A stretch of DNA of 64,000 nt. Origin: Siphonodentalium dalli. Taxonomy: Eukaryota; Mollusca; Scaphopoda; Gadilida; Siphonodentaliidae. Shown here piece by piece: positions 1 through 11,654 of this stretch. Where the stretch lies: positions 186,480,209 through 186,544,208 of the forward strand of contig CP136064.1 in assembly GCA_032622095.1 (NCBI GenBank). Reading direction: 5' to 3'. Every line of letters begins with the position of its first letter. Positions within the stretch are counted from its first letter, which is position 1. The notes under the pieces were generated by a model that saw only the letters and a program-made list of their open reading frames with translations, did not search any database and was not told where the DNA came from. A program made the position numbers and the translations under genes.

Positions 1-779
1 TTTTTAACCAATCAAAATCCTTTAAACTTGAGAAGCTGACAAATACAAACATTTACAGCGTTGGCTGAGACGCTTCACAACCGTATACGACAATTGCGCG
101 CTCTGTGCCTCCAATTTGCCTCTGTTTTTGTGTCTATTTTCGTTAGTTCAACGAAGCTGACAATAATTTAACTTTAATGAACAAAGCCATCATTGTTCAT
201 TGTTTGGTCATGGTATCATGCGCGGCTTTTCGAAATAGTATCAATCCGCCTCAATTAAAGTAAAGGCGGCGCGGTAATTTTGTTGGCGCACTGCTCAGTG
301 ATAAATAGCATGCGCCTATTCATCACTAGTGAAATGCACTGTATAAGGAAATATGTAATGGCTTTTAATGATATAATAGGGGTTCTATGTGATAATAATA
401 TATCTTTATTTATCACAATTCAAGTTACGACAGTGGGGAAGGGGACCAACAAACCTGCAGCGATCGGACACGGATCAGATTGCGGGTGAAAACGGAGCAT
501 ACAATTCATCATTTGGAACAAAATCTTGTTGCAAATTACAGGACAAGGAAATAGCCAACGCTAAGCCTTTGTCTTGTTGTCAGATCCAATTTATCTTTAT
601 TTATTATACTATATATGTACATTGTGATTGACTGTATGTGCCTAATTGAGAATAAAATATTGTTTACTCTAACTATACATGTACCATAACTGACACGATT
701 CGTACAACGAGATCTGGCACAACTCTGTTCTGGCCTTATTCACGGTACAAGAACAGTACGCGTATAATACAAATTAAAG
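1..779. other. Downstream flank of gene B, with a dispersed repeat block
   Basis: No gene is seen here. Bases 1-290 are clearly similar, in the same orientation, to 36184-36450; both contain the run GCGTTGG.TGA.ACGCTTCAC and a CATGCGCGGC motif. The order of this block relative to the other duplicated blocks is not collinear with the right-hand copy, so it is either a dispersed repeat or a rearranged piece of the segmental duplication. Bases 291-779 hold nothing recognisable. Confidence 0.5.
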
Positions 780-1765
780 CGACGTGAAAGATATTATTTG
801 TGTAAACATATTATGAAGCAAGCAGAAATGGAATATCACATTTTATTATACGTGAGTAATATATTGGTGGATATAGTCGGGTTATTTCTGCGGTGAATCA
901 ACTTTGAACATATGACTGATATTCCATCTAGCTTATTATTATTATTTACCACATTAGATGGGATCATTGACTAACTAAAATAAAGGGTGGTTTTTTTCTG
1001 TTCAGTCAGTTGGGTTGGCTAAAATATACGCTTCGTGTAATTGAATTCAGAAAAATCAGGCTCTCCGAAGAACGAGAGTGAGGACCCAAAACAGATGAAC
1101 AAGTCGGCGTGATGCTCTTGGTCGCGGTTTGTGATCTGATCTCGATGTCCGAATCGTCTAAAGCATAGATAGAACGACACCAGTGTATGAATTGGTTAAC
1201 GTTATTGCACTAGTTTGTTCTGACGCAATGGTAATCCGAGAGCCGGAGGTTCGAATTTTACCTCGCGGCACAACAAGCGAGTACGCTAACGTTGAGATGT
1301 TCTCAAAACTATGTTGGTCAAAGTTTATTGCACACGCTGAAGATTTTAGTTTGCAATATACTAAAATTTAGGTCGATATTGTTTTATTTATTTAAACAAA
1401 CGTGTGATTTATGTAGACTAGACATCATAATTTAGTCAGGATATATGTTCAGTTGAAATTGGCGTCGTCAATGACGTAATCGGTTTGTATTGTTCAAGCA
1501 AAAGAAAAGTTTTTTATTTAACGCTTTGAAATCTTCACAGTTTTTCTGTATTTCGCAAAAATAAACCGATGAGTGTGCAATAAAGAATGTTACCGTTTGC
1601 GATTACCCAATAAAGCCAGACACTTCATTACACCCTGCAGTGATACACGCACACTGTTTCATTCAGCCAATATACATGGTACATGGTCAGCAAGCCAGTA
1701 TAAATAATGGGTACACAGGATATTGTCCATGTGAGAGCACACGTCAATCAAGCCTCTTCTTCGTA
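780..1765 (-). other. Conserved 3' flank or 3' UTR of gene B
   Basis: Bases 780-1135 and 1585-1765 align with 33725-34257 beside the last exon of gene A, with long runs of identity such as TCAGTCAGTTGGGTTGGCTA. Its position right after the stop codon in both copies suggests 3' UTR and downstream DNA, but I see no convincing shared poly(A) signal. About 430 bases (roughly 1140-1580) exist only in this copy. They contain a GGTTCGAATT string like a tRNA B box, so they may be a SINE-type insertion. Confidence 0.5.
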
Positions 1766-1791
1766 TCACGACATCAGAACTTCTACCAGTT
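1766..1791 (-). pseudogene. Gene B exon 5 (C-terminal residues of EF4)
   Basis: The acceptor TTTCTCTTTCAG is identical to that of gene A exon 5. The first two bases complete the Glu at position 12 of the EF4 loop, followed by LVEVLMS and TGA at 1766-1768. The homologous reading in gene A runs on to YEEEA and then stops. Here the same YEEEA codons and the downstream TGA (1748-1750) survive after the early stop, so a Gly codon (GGA in gene A) has become TGA. Confidence 0.7.
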
Positions 1792-2716
1792 CTGAAAGAG
1801 AAACAGAATATTTACGACAAGTTGTACGACAGTTTAACTTATCCATTTGGTCCCATTTTAACAGATATGGCTCATTCGAACCTTCAAGAACATATGGATG
1901 AGTTGATCTACCGTTATACAAGCTTGATGTACTTTGACAAAACTCGCCAAAGACATAACGAGTAACTTCGAGATCGGTCGCAGCTAGTCACAACCGGATT
2001 CGGGACCTCGAAGTTACCATGACCAGGATATGTGACGTCACGTTTCCACCATATCCTGGTTGCGAGTTACCGTACTACCGATCAAATCCAAAATGGCGGC
2101 CACTAAATAAATGAAAAAGGCGGACAATGAATGAATGAATGAAAAAAATGATATGTAGTTGATACGTGTATATTTTTATCTTTGGGTTCGATGGTTGTTT
2201 TAGGTAAACACTTATCTATCTAATATGAAACTAATTTTGGAAAGTTGGAGTTTATAGTTAATTCCGAATGTCGATGTTTTTTTCTTCTTTTTATATGCCT
2301 AGGCCATATAACCGATTGTATATACACGCCTAGTCCTATATAAACTAATAATGTTTATTTATATATAATTAATGCTCTTAAAGTATAAAATATACAGCAT
2401 TGGATCTGATCAACAGATAACCCTATATCGTTTATGATACCAGACCCTCAAATTCGATGATTAAATTACAGGGAATTCATGTTGTTTGTAGTGGATATTT
2501 AAAGTGACATTCGTTGCGGCTGCAGCCGCGGTCATAGTCGTTCGAGATTCCTCGGATATGGACAGGTGCAGACTTATTTCCGATATCGGCTGTGACCGAA
2601 GCTGCAGCCGATCTCGAAGTCACTCTGTACATTTTACAGCCGGTTAAGAGACAATCACCCTTTACTGCCGTACCATGCAGGTATAGGCTAACAATGGATT
2701 GTATTTATTGTTTAAT

Positions 2717-3158
2717 GTTACACTGGTGTAAATGTTTTCCATAGGCCTCAGTGCTAACATTTTAGCGTATACTGTTGGCAATATAAATGTTGGGTCCAAA
2801 ATTTTCTTTAAATCTGAAAAATTTACATTTGGAGAAACTTTTTACACAAAAAATCATGTCTTTTAGCAGGGAATTCGCCTTCTTTTGTTTTCGTAACTAG
2901 TGTCAGAACCGCATAAAAAAATACTGTCATATCTTAGACCACACCAAAAAATTCAAACTTCACTACAAAGGGTTAATTCCTGTACCAATGGCTATTTTAT
3001 CTATGTGAAATCATAGAGAAGAGGTGTGATGATTTTTTTATGCAAAAAGCACACAAGGCTATTGACAAATCAGGGCCCAGTGTATATTTTATTCTCTCCT
3101 ATATATTCCTCCCGCATCCGCTAGATGTCACTCCGAACCCTATTGACACCAGTGTAAC
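2717..3158. repeat. MITE copy 1 (TTACACTGGTGTAA termini)
   Basis: A 442-bp element without coding capacity. It is about 90% similar by eye, in direct orientation, to 4575-5026. Both ends show the TTACAC.AGTGTAA-type terminal inverted repeat. Both copies share internal landmarks such as GTTGGGTCCAAAATTTTC and CCCGCATCCGCTAGATGTC. Confidence 0.75.
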
Positions 3159-4067
3159 CTAAAGCGATAGCCCGCTTTTTCGCGGAATAATTGTAACTCT
3201 CTACATTTCTTCAGAATTGCCCATCAATGGAAAAAATGTGTTCAAAAACAATATAACTTCTGTGGTTCTTTATTTATCACACACAATTTAACCACACCCC
3301 CTTTAACACATTATTCATCAAAAAAGCACAATTTTCCACCACAAGGCATGTACAGGCCCCATTTTCACACATTTTTTGGGGTCCGGTGTTGCAAACTTGC
3401 ATCAGCTATGGAAGACTGTACAAGATTCTTTCCATGAGAGAACTTCTGATGATGTGAGGCCATTGGGTCCATATCTGATCAGCTGAGCATCAAGCACATG
3501 ACTTTATCAGCACATGGAAGACTAAAATATGACATTTTCAGGTCTGCAAGGGTGATCCAAGATAACTGGATGTGGGCGTATAGTGAATTAGTTGAACAAA
3601 GATATGCTCTCTTTTAACTGCTGAAGCATTTTCTTAAATGTGTCCAAGTTTTAGTGCTATTAACATTCAAATGGCCATACCCACCAGTGAAAATGACACA
3701 CTTTTATGATATATATCTGTATATCACTGGCTATAACATCCAAAATTCTTGTTAGATTAGCTTCTTATAACAATTGATATGTGTGTCATGACATGCTCGT
3801 GTTATGGGTCATTTGCATTATCATGTGACTATTACCACCTTGAAAAATTTTGAAAATACCTTGAAAAATTGGCATTTTTTTATGAAAAATAATACTATTT
3901 TTTTGGCTGATGTAAGTGAAAGAAGACATCAGCAGCAAGAATAGCCACACCATGCATGAGAGATTCATTGGATTGAAAGACCAAGCTGTGAAAAATGCAT
4001 TAAAATACTTTAAAGTGACTCCCAGGAATCAAAAATGCCAAAAAGCTCATTTTCCCCTTTAGGTTAC
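3159..4067. repeat. Middle segment of the composite insertion
   Basis: No gene is seen. The segment is bounded by GTAACCTAAAG on the left and CTTTAGGTTAC on the right, so it may itself be a TIR element nested in the composite. Short open frames here lack any recognisable domain. Confidence 0.4.
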
Positions 4068-4574
4068 ATAAGGATTAACTGTTATGTGAACTGTTTTTAT
4101 GGAGATGTAACCGTGAGGTAAGTGGTCATAACTTGTGTAAAACCCGAAGGGTTTTACATACAAGTTATGACTACTTACCTCGCGGTTACATCTCCATATA
4201 AACAGTCCACATGACAGTTAATACTTATATTTATATACATTTGGCGAAAAAGCCACTTTGTAAATGTATTTAAATCGAAAAGTGTATCGCGACAAAACCA
4301 GCCCAGAATATCCCATAGCACCCTTGGCAAAAGTTAACAGGAACAACGAGGCTCTTTGTATTGAAACCCGATGAGTTATTAAGTCAATCCTGCGCGAGTC
4401 CAAATGCGCCCAAAACATTACGCGTTCTTCATTCCGATATTGATGACGCGTCGATGTAATTATGGGGTTGCAGTTATGAGCTGTTGCGCGTTCACCGAGA
4501 AATAACTGCATCTAGTCACGTGGGCGCCACCAAGCGGAATGCTGGCTTTAGTGATAATCACACTTAGTATGTAA
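4068..4574. repeat. Hairpin-headed repeat, copy 1
   Basis: Arms 4068-4143 and 4153-4230 are inverted complements (about 76 nt each, few mismatches) around a short loop. A roughly 340-bp tail follows and ends with CACTTAGTATGTAAATATA. A second copy with the same hairpin and tail lies at 47031-47558 in gene A intron 3. No coding capacity is seen; it is most likely a non-autonomous foldback or MITE element. Confidence 0.75.
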
Positions 4575-5026
4575 ATATACTGGTGTAAATGTTTTCCATA
4601 GGCATCAGTGCTAACGTTTTAGCACATACTGTTGGCAATATAAATGTTGGGTCCAAAATTTTCTTTAAATCTGAAAAATTTACATTTAGGAAAACTTTTT
4701 ACACAAAAACATCACGTCTGTCTAGCAGGGAATTCGCCATTAAATCTTGTGTTTTCGTAACTAGTGTCAGAACCGCATAAAAAAAATACTGTCATATTTT
4801 AGACCACACCAAAAAATTCAAACTTCACTACAAAGGGTTAATTCATGTGCCAATGGCTATTTTAACTATGTGAAATCATAGGGAAGATGTGTGATGATTT
4901 TTTTTATGCAAAAAGCACGCAAGGCTGTTGACAAATCAGGGCCCAGTGGTCTATTTAATTATTTCCTATATATTCCTCCCGCATCCGCTAGATGTCACTC
5001 CGAACCCTATTTACACTAGTGTAACC
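4575..5026. repeat. MITE copy 2 (TTACACTGGTGTAA termini)
   Basis: Direct-repeat partner of 2717-3158, with the same internal landmarks and the right terminus TTACACTAGTGTAAC. It abuts the hairpin-headed repeat ending at 4574. Confidence 0.75.
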
Positions 5027-5632
5027 TTAATGCTGCAGACAAATCGCGGAATGCCAAGACCGTATATATGGGAAGTATAGGAACCCGACCGATATTAGAT
5101 GTTACTGAATGTTGATAATTTGGCTCAACCCGACCGATGTTAGACGTTATTGTATATTGATACTATGGGGCTCGAAACCGCCATAAGCATGTAGCTTTGA
5201 TGAATTGGATGCATGCAATTTTGATCGCTTTCATTACACACTGGTAAGCTCTCGTGTATCTAAATAGGCCAATACATACTTTTAATACGAACTTACATCA
5301 CATAAAGAATAATTCAAGTCATAACAATTAGGAATATCGTGTTAAGCATGGACCACTAACGAGTGCTATATACGTGTTACTGTATTCGCGATAAGCTCAG
5401 ATTTAAAAGTAATGTTAGCCATGGTGCGGATATCCATGATGTTGTGAGATTTCCAACTAGGGAGAAATCGTGTGTTACACATATGCATTATATCTCAGGG
5501 GATATGGATATGGTCACTGGGAGTTCGGAATAATGGCTATGCATGCATATGCACCCGAACAGTATAGATGCTAACACAAATTTAGAATGTTCGACTTCGA
5601 AACGATACGAAATTATACGAAAGTACACCGAC

Positions 5633-5883
5633 CTCCGAAATCGATGACCCCATCGCCATTCTTGTCAGCCAATGTTATAAAGTCATCTAGTTCTTCTTGA
5701 GTCAATGGGGTTTCTCTCCGTTCGACGTCAGCATCTCCATCAGTTCATCTCGGTCGAGTGTTCCACTGTTATCTTTGTCGAATTCCCTAAACGCAGCTAT
5801 GAGATTATTGAAAACTTCATGTGGGTCTTTTTTGTTCGTCTTAAAGACGGTGATAAATTCGTAGAAATCTATTTTCCCATCAC
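5633..5883 (-). pseudogene. Gene B exon 4 (EF2 end, EF3, EF4), frameshifted
   Basis: The acceptor TTTCACAG lies at 5884 and the donor GTCGGT at 5631-5632, weaker than GTATAG in gene A. The first two bases finish a Gly codon split with exon 3. The exon encodes the rest of the EF2 loop, a linker, the EF3 loop D-K-D-N-S-G-T-L-D-R-D-E and, after a frame slip near 5710-5722, EF4. The length of 251 nt is incompatible with the flanking intron phases; gene A has 246 nt. Staying in frame reaches TGA at 5702-5704, while the other frame continues with LTQEELDDF and the EF4 loop. Confidence 0.8.
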
Positions 5884-7799
5884 CTGTGAAACAAACAGAT
5901 GTATCGCAAATTTACTATTACAAATTAATGATTAGAAATAGTTTAGGTTCCCTTATGCAATCACGAGTAAGGCATTTCACTTCTTCCATAACATCTGAGA
6001 ACGATGACGGAATCACAATGTCACTACGACCAGGGCCCTATACTACAGAACACAATTATTGTAATCACAAGCTTCTGTTGGGCACACAAAAGGTGTCGAT
6101 TACCATAGACATCCACTCTTATTCTAACAGTGAAAAGGCGACTTCTTGTAATGCCGCGTTCACATGCATGGTGACCAATAAAATAATAGGTTTTCCACAT
6201 GTGACTTGATTGACCAATGAAAAAAAAATGAATCATCGGAGACACTCATTGATATGTTATCGCTAGTGCATGGGTGATCTGTGTTCAATTTGATTAGTGG
6301 TAATCGGTTTCCTTTAAATAATCGCTCAGTGAGTACACCGCAACCGTTCGTGCATTGTGTTATATTTCGTCAATGGTTATCGTCTGTTCCAACAATTACA
6401 GTTGTACGATGTATTTCAATTTCTAGTTGGGTTGTCATTCAGAATCGCTGGAGTATTCTATTGATAATATGTACAAGAGACGTAGCTAGGGGGTCTCAGG
6501 TGCAGGTTTAAACTCCAAGTTGTGTACACACAAAGGAGACCCTATAACAACGTCCCAACACGAATTTCATAATTGGACAATACTCTAATACAGACTTTAG
6601 GTTGTTTTCCACGAGACAACCGTTTGATTGCCGCAGTGTGAATGCCATTCTGATCAAACCCAATCACCCATCGGTAATGCGCACACGAGTACACGGGTAT
6701 AATCTACACTATTACAATACAGTGGTCTATTGCACTTGACGCCTCCTGTGTACCTCACATAACCTTGTGATTACAATTATTATGGTCCATAGTATAGGCC
6801 CCTGGCTGCGGATGGGATGTAATATGGAATAGAATGACAATCTGCGGCACAGAATTTTTTTAATTGCGTGGAACGGCCGATATCCCGAGGAATACACCAC
6901 GCAGATGGCCACTTTTGGTGTCCATAACATATGCAATTCACTCACCAGCTGTATTTGTCATAAGTAGTTTGAGGTAGATCTCACCAATCTACGATTTCAC
7001 TATGTCACTACTTCCATAACATATGCGCTTTTTAAAACCTCTATAAAGTTCACATTTTGTTTTTCTAAGATAACCCATTATGAATTATACTCTTAAAATG
7101 GTGCATCGATTGGATTGGTTACTGTGATTACTAATAGAATGAACAGAAGTTATTTTTACTCCATCAAATTTTGGGGGAAATGGGTTGACAAAGCCCTTAA
7201 AGAAGTCTATAACTGCTTTTTGAAGGTATTGACATAATTTAAATAGAATGTTAAATAAAACAAAACATATTCATAAATTGTGAGACCAGAAAATGAGGAT
7301 ATAATTTTGGCCAAAAGACGTTTCGGCCCAGCGTGAACAATGGTCCCTTCATACAACAATCGTTATTAAAATTTCCCAAAGAAAATACAATTACGAACAC
7401 TTAGAGAAAGACTAAATTAAACATTAACAACGACACTTTATATATTAACAGTGTAGGCGTAGCATTATCGGGATTTCAGTATTCCATTCCATCAATCAAT
7501 ATTCTGTATTCTCAATAACTTAAATGTAAGCATACAGAGTAAATGTTTTAAACGTAAGTGTCAATACAAGTTATACACATGGTTCGGGGTGAAATGGTCC
7601 TTTTGGTCGAATGTGGTGGTGGTGTCATACAGGGAGTGGTTATTTTAAAATAGGGGTATGTTTCATACTGTGGTTGATAACGTTCAAGCCTCGGGGGTCT
7701 TAATGCGGTTTGGGCTTCTCGTATAAAACGGGAGATATTTATGAGAGTTTTCCGGTGTTTACAGTTGAATTGGGCGTTCAGTTTAAGAGCACTTGGTCT

Positions 7800-8770
7800 T
7801 GTGTAATACTATTTCTTGATATATCTTTTTCGGATGTCCGTGAGTTTTTGGCATTTAAGAAGGAAATGAAATTCGTCTCCTAATTAAAGTTGGCATAAGG
7901 GACATATCCTGTTGGAGTAATCGTCGTTTGTCCAGGACCCTGTTTCAACTGGCAAGTGGTGATGTCTCGTTCTATATTTTAATAGACGTGTAACGGCTGT
8001 TCTATAATCTTTTAGAATTCATTACATTTCTCTACCAATGTTTAACTATCCTGTAAAATGCACTTTTTTCTAGAGATATCTATGGAAATGCGCCACTCCT
8101 GTCTGTGTCCATGATTTTTTGTTTCACCGATTCATTAAAGTTTGTATAGTCATTAAAGGCTTGATTTATCCATATATATGTTAGTCCCAGATTGTCCAGT
8201 ATTCGGCGGACATGTTCCAACCATGAGATAGCCTCATTGTAAAAAAAAGTGAGCATAGAGAAGTATAGTTTCAAAGGGATTCGATCGCAATTCATTGTCA
8301 GTTGTTAACTCCAATAAGGTATACAACGTATTTGGAATATATTTCCGATATGGTGGATGTCTAACTCTCCGTACACAAATGGGGTTGGGGGTCGACAATT
8401 TTAGATATGCCACAAACGTGAGAAACCATAAGTTCAGCTTTTCGAGTGGTTTAATATTTTCGTGGCTCCACACTTCTGTGCCGTATGACATCAAGGGTGT
8501 GATATATTATTCGTATATTTCTAAAACAGATTATAATGTGTATTTGTTAATACGCATTCTGCTAATAAGGGTGTACATCGCGATTTTTACACTCTTGTGC
8601 CTCAAATTGATCTTTTTTGGAAAACGTGCATGTTTTTCGGAACCACGTTCTCAGATATTTAAACTGATCTACACGTTCAAGAGACTCGCCTCTAATATGG
8701 ATGACAGTGGTGTGTCTCTTTTTTCCCAGTTCGTTTTCCAAACACCATTACTTTTGTCTTATAGATGAAT
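7800..8770 (-). pseudogene. LINE reverse-transcriptase fragment (C-terminal part)
   Basis: The minus strand, in shifting frames, gives typical non-LTR retrotransposon sequence. Near 8760-8640 it reads TKVMVF then FKYLRTWF, the region after the RT catalytic core. At 8494-8380 it reads YGTEVWSHENIKPLEKL and a TPN motif. At 8225-8110 it reads WLEHVRRILDNLGLTYIW. Frameshifts and stops make it a dead fragment. The 157-aa plus-strand open frame over this region is its antisense shadow. Confidence 0.75.
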
Positions 8771-9065
8771 TTATATTTAGCTTCTAACCATAGTAGTATT
8801 GGGCAAATTTAGCTGCGGACCCAGATGACAATGATTGGATTTTTGTCTAGTGATAAACCACCAAAACAACTGACTTGCCACTATTTCGTAAGAATATGCA
8901 AACAAATTGTAGCCCACTTACTCTACCCTGTACAGAATAATTCACCATCATCGCACTTTTTAAAATGGCTATTGTCGGTCCCCCTTCGCTGAAATCCATT
9001 CAATTTTTCACAACATCATAAACATAGACCAGACCACCGAACGCAAGCAATAATCTTGTCCGATC

Positions 9066-9550
9066 GGGGGGGGGGGTCGGAAAAAAATTTCAGGCACGTA
9101 TGGCATTTTTTCCCTTTCGATCATTTTTTGTACCCACCCACCCCCACCGCCAAATTTGTTTCCGTTTTCGGCAGTTTTTTCCGACCATTTTTTGACACCC
9201 CCCCCCCCTTTTAACAGCTGTATATGAATTTCTGTGCATACTATTTATCATGGATGTTAACATGGACATGTAAATAGGAATGAGTCATTTTCAGTTTGAG
9301 GTCATTCGGCCAAAAAAACATGGCTGCCAGCGGCCATCTTGGATTTCAAAATTTGCAACAAAATACAACACGATAACTGTCTGCAGTCAGTTTACAGTTA
9401 GAATTACATTATTTCTCTCATTCAAAGTGGTTTTGAAGCCCAACGCATTGCCAAAACACTAGAAAACAAGCAGGAACTATTTTTTTTAGTTGCGGAAAAA
9501 ATTGCTTGTTGGTGGCTTTGACCACCCACCCACCCCGGCATACGTGCCAA
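9066..9550. repeat. Dispersed repeat with G-run/C-run ends, short copy
   Basis: It starts in a G run followed by TCGGAAAAAAA and AGGCACGTATGGC, and ends with CCGGCATACGTGCC, so the ends are roughly inverted. It matches 40827-42075 but lacks about 735 bases present there between TTTTAACA and GCTGTATATG. It has no coding capacity. Confidence 0.7.
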
Positions 9551-10559
9551 AATGTGGTATCATTTCATTCATTTGTCAGAATTTGGTGTTCATGTTACTA
9601 ATTTGCTTATTCAACATCGTATTTTTAAATTAGTATTAGTATCGTCGCCTTGCAATCAAAAGGACATAAGTCGCTTTTGGGGCAAAATCGGATTTACACG
9701 CGAAAACACTTTCCCGCCTCAATTTGTGTACGACTGGGATGCAAGTCATATCACTTCATATATAGAGCGGGTCGCCAGCTTTACCACGGCCACCGGGTGG
9801 TCAAGGGAATATAACCTAATAGCGTGTCTCGTCGGCACAATTAACACGTGAAAACATAGAAAGACCCATTTAGACTGAACCATATATCTCCTCTTATATA
9901 TTGAGGAATGCGAATGCCTGTTTACATGTGCTCGGAGACCATTTATACTTTACAGCGGATTATTTTAAGTTTGATAAACAAGCATGCTACACATATATAC
10001 ATGATATTCGAGAGTGTCTTGTAAGCTTCTAATTGCTAAGGGACTTAGTGAGACTTATATATAAGTCTGAATACTCTGGCCAACGAGGTAAAATAATAGT
10101 ATTTTGTTTAAATATTGCAGACTTGAGAATGGGAACTTTTAAAGCCAGACAAACCCTTTCCCGATTGGACACCTATATACAGCAGCATCGCAGTCAGTTC
10201 TGATTTATCAAATTTAAAGATTTAATAATATGTGCATATATGAACAGTATAATAGTATAAACTTCTACTGCAGATTAATCACGTGTAGCAATATTTGTCT
10301 AAACTATGAATAAATACATGTATCAAGAGATCTCAAGAGAAGGTTGGTAATTATTTGAACAGAACGTCCATCCGTTCCACCATTTGGGTTAACGTGCAAA
10401 CTAATTATTTCAAGCAGACTGTCGACTCTGTTGGGGTTAACGGCTCTCTGTACAATTCAACTTAATTAGAGATGGGCTCAGTGGACGCACGCCTGATTGT
10501 GTTGTCAGCGGACAACAATTACACAACATGGAAGTCAGAGACGTGGCTACAGTGGGGTG

Positions 10560-11213
10560 GGTGTCTCACCTTTGGTCAAAATTTTCAACAATTGGAAATT
10601 TTATACCTACCAAAACATTAGTTGGAAATTTCACACCAATAATAGTTTGAAAATGTTCTTGTAGTTTGATTTTCAAACAATTTATTGGGGGGGGGGGGGT
10701 AATTGTTTTTGGACCAATATTTGCATATTTTCCTATTTTTTGTCAAAATTATTTAGATTGAAATGGTCATCAGTTGGAAATTTTCCAACCTTGGGGGGGG
10801 GTGACAGATTGGAAATTTCCAACACTTGGAAAGCTTCTGTCCTGGTCCCTCCCCCGTGGCCAGTCAAAAACTGCTAGTTAATTTAAAAAAACAATATTGT
10901 CATACATTTGGTTAACATTGTCTTTGGAATTGTCATCCGTTGGAAATTTTCCAACCTAAGTGGGATGTCAGGTTTGAAATTTCTAACTCTAGGAAGGCTT
11001 GATGCTAGTCTATATGCTAGGATTTTGCGATTTTCTTTTTCAGATTTCAAAATGTTCGCATAGTCATAGTCCCTCCCTTGTCGCCAATACAAGACTGCTA
11101 ATTTGTCTAACAAAACAATGTTTTACTACATTTGGTCAAACTTGTGGACTGAAATGGTCATCAGTTGGAGAATTTTCCAACCTGAGGGGGAGTATGAGGT
11201 TTGAAATTTCCAA
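10560..11213. repeat. Degenerate tandem repeat with TTGGAAATTTTCCAA cores
   Basis: Three or so units of roughly 180-220 bp recur, each with the near-palindrome TTGGAAATTTTCCAAC, a G run and a CCCTCCC..TG(G/T)CCA stretch. The LTR retrotransposon is inserted in the last unit: TTTCCAAC stops at 11214 and similar unit sequence resumes after the 3' LTR at 16694. Confidence 0.6.
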
Positions 11214-11371
11214 CGCCACTCTCTTGAGTTCGTTAATTATCATGTACGAGTAGAGTTATCTCGCCTGTTCCATGCGTTTGTCTTTTGCATTAAATGTTCG
11301 TACTAAAAACGTGTTCTCGAATATTAACCAAAATAGTTCGATAAGAGAGCTACAGTTCCTCTACGTGACGC
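11214..11371 (+). repeat. 5' LTR
   Basis: Identical to 16536-16693 except at 11350. It holds CACTCTCTTGAG at the start and CTCTACGTGACGC at the end. Just downstream, GGTGGCAGCGGCTGT (from 11372) sits where a primer-binding site is expected, with TGGCAG starting at 11374; the tRNA is not identified. Confidence 0.85.
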
Positions 11372-11504
11372 GGTGGCAGCGGCTGTTCTACTCAAGAACC
11401 CACGGGATTCGATTACATGTTGTAATTATTCGAATTTTTGCAAAAAACGCTTGTTTAGAGTTCACAATTTCCTCTTGACTTGTCACCTAATTTCGTTCTA
11501 AATT

Positions 11505-11654
11505 ATGTCGGCGCCCAAGCAAAGGAAGCTGACGGAAGACGAGTCATTTTCGTCATATTCTGCTTGGAAGAATAATCTTGTTTACACTCTCTCACAAGAC
11601 GACAACTTTGGACAGTTCTTGCGTGATGATGCTTCATGGAAACAAAACATCTAA
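11505..11654 (+). pseudogene. Gag N-terminus (first 49 codons)
   Basis: It opens with ATG at 11505 and gives MSAPKQRKLTEDE and a hydrophobic/aromatic stretch WKNNLVYTL. It stops at TAA 11652-11654, just after a frame change relative to the next open stretch, which continues the same protein from about 11640. The join lies in an A-rich run (AAACAAAACATC). This region is typical for Gag starts of this element group, which begin with a short basic head and a W..NL.YTLS-like motif. Confidence 0.65.

Larger units (their letters stand above)
2717..5026. mobile_element. Composite TIR insertion in gene B intron 4
   Basis: Outer ends carry TTACACTGGTGTAA at the left and TTACACTAGTGTAAC at the right, a self-complementary terminal motif. 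The paralogous position in gene A (about 42262-42290) reads TTGTTTAATATGCTGAGG without the insert; here TTTAATG precedes the left end and CTTAATGCTG follows the right end. This suggests a TTAATG-like target duplication. Inside are two direct copies of a roughly 440-bp element (2717-3158 and 4575-5026) and a hairpin repeat (4068-4574). Confidence 0.65.
1792..5632 (-). other. Gene B intron 4
   Basis: An intron of about 3.8 kb. Bases 1890-1975 match 35270-35360 in gene A. Bases 1976-2716 hold no recognisable gene; they include a small inverted pair with CCAGGATAT near 2021-2060 and a CTGCAGCCG/CGGCTGCAG-type pair near 2517-2612. Bases 2717-5026 are inserted transposon material. Bases 5027-5632 align with 42280-42767 of gene A. 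Confidence 0.6.
5884..11213 (-). other. Gene B intron 3, distal part
   Basis: Bases 5884-6020 still align with gene A (43014-43135). Bases 6024-6075 and 6757-6803 are inverted complements, suggesting a TIR element of about 780 bp. Bases 7800-8770 are a LINE remnant, 9066-9550 a dispersed repeat and 10560-11213 a tandem repeat. Bases 9900-10440 align with gene A 45180-45410. No host exon is seen in 6100-7800. Confidence 0.5.

Noticed and set aside
8295-8768. 157-codon plus-strand frame
   Set aside because: It is antisense to a recognisable LINE RT fragment on the minus strand.
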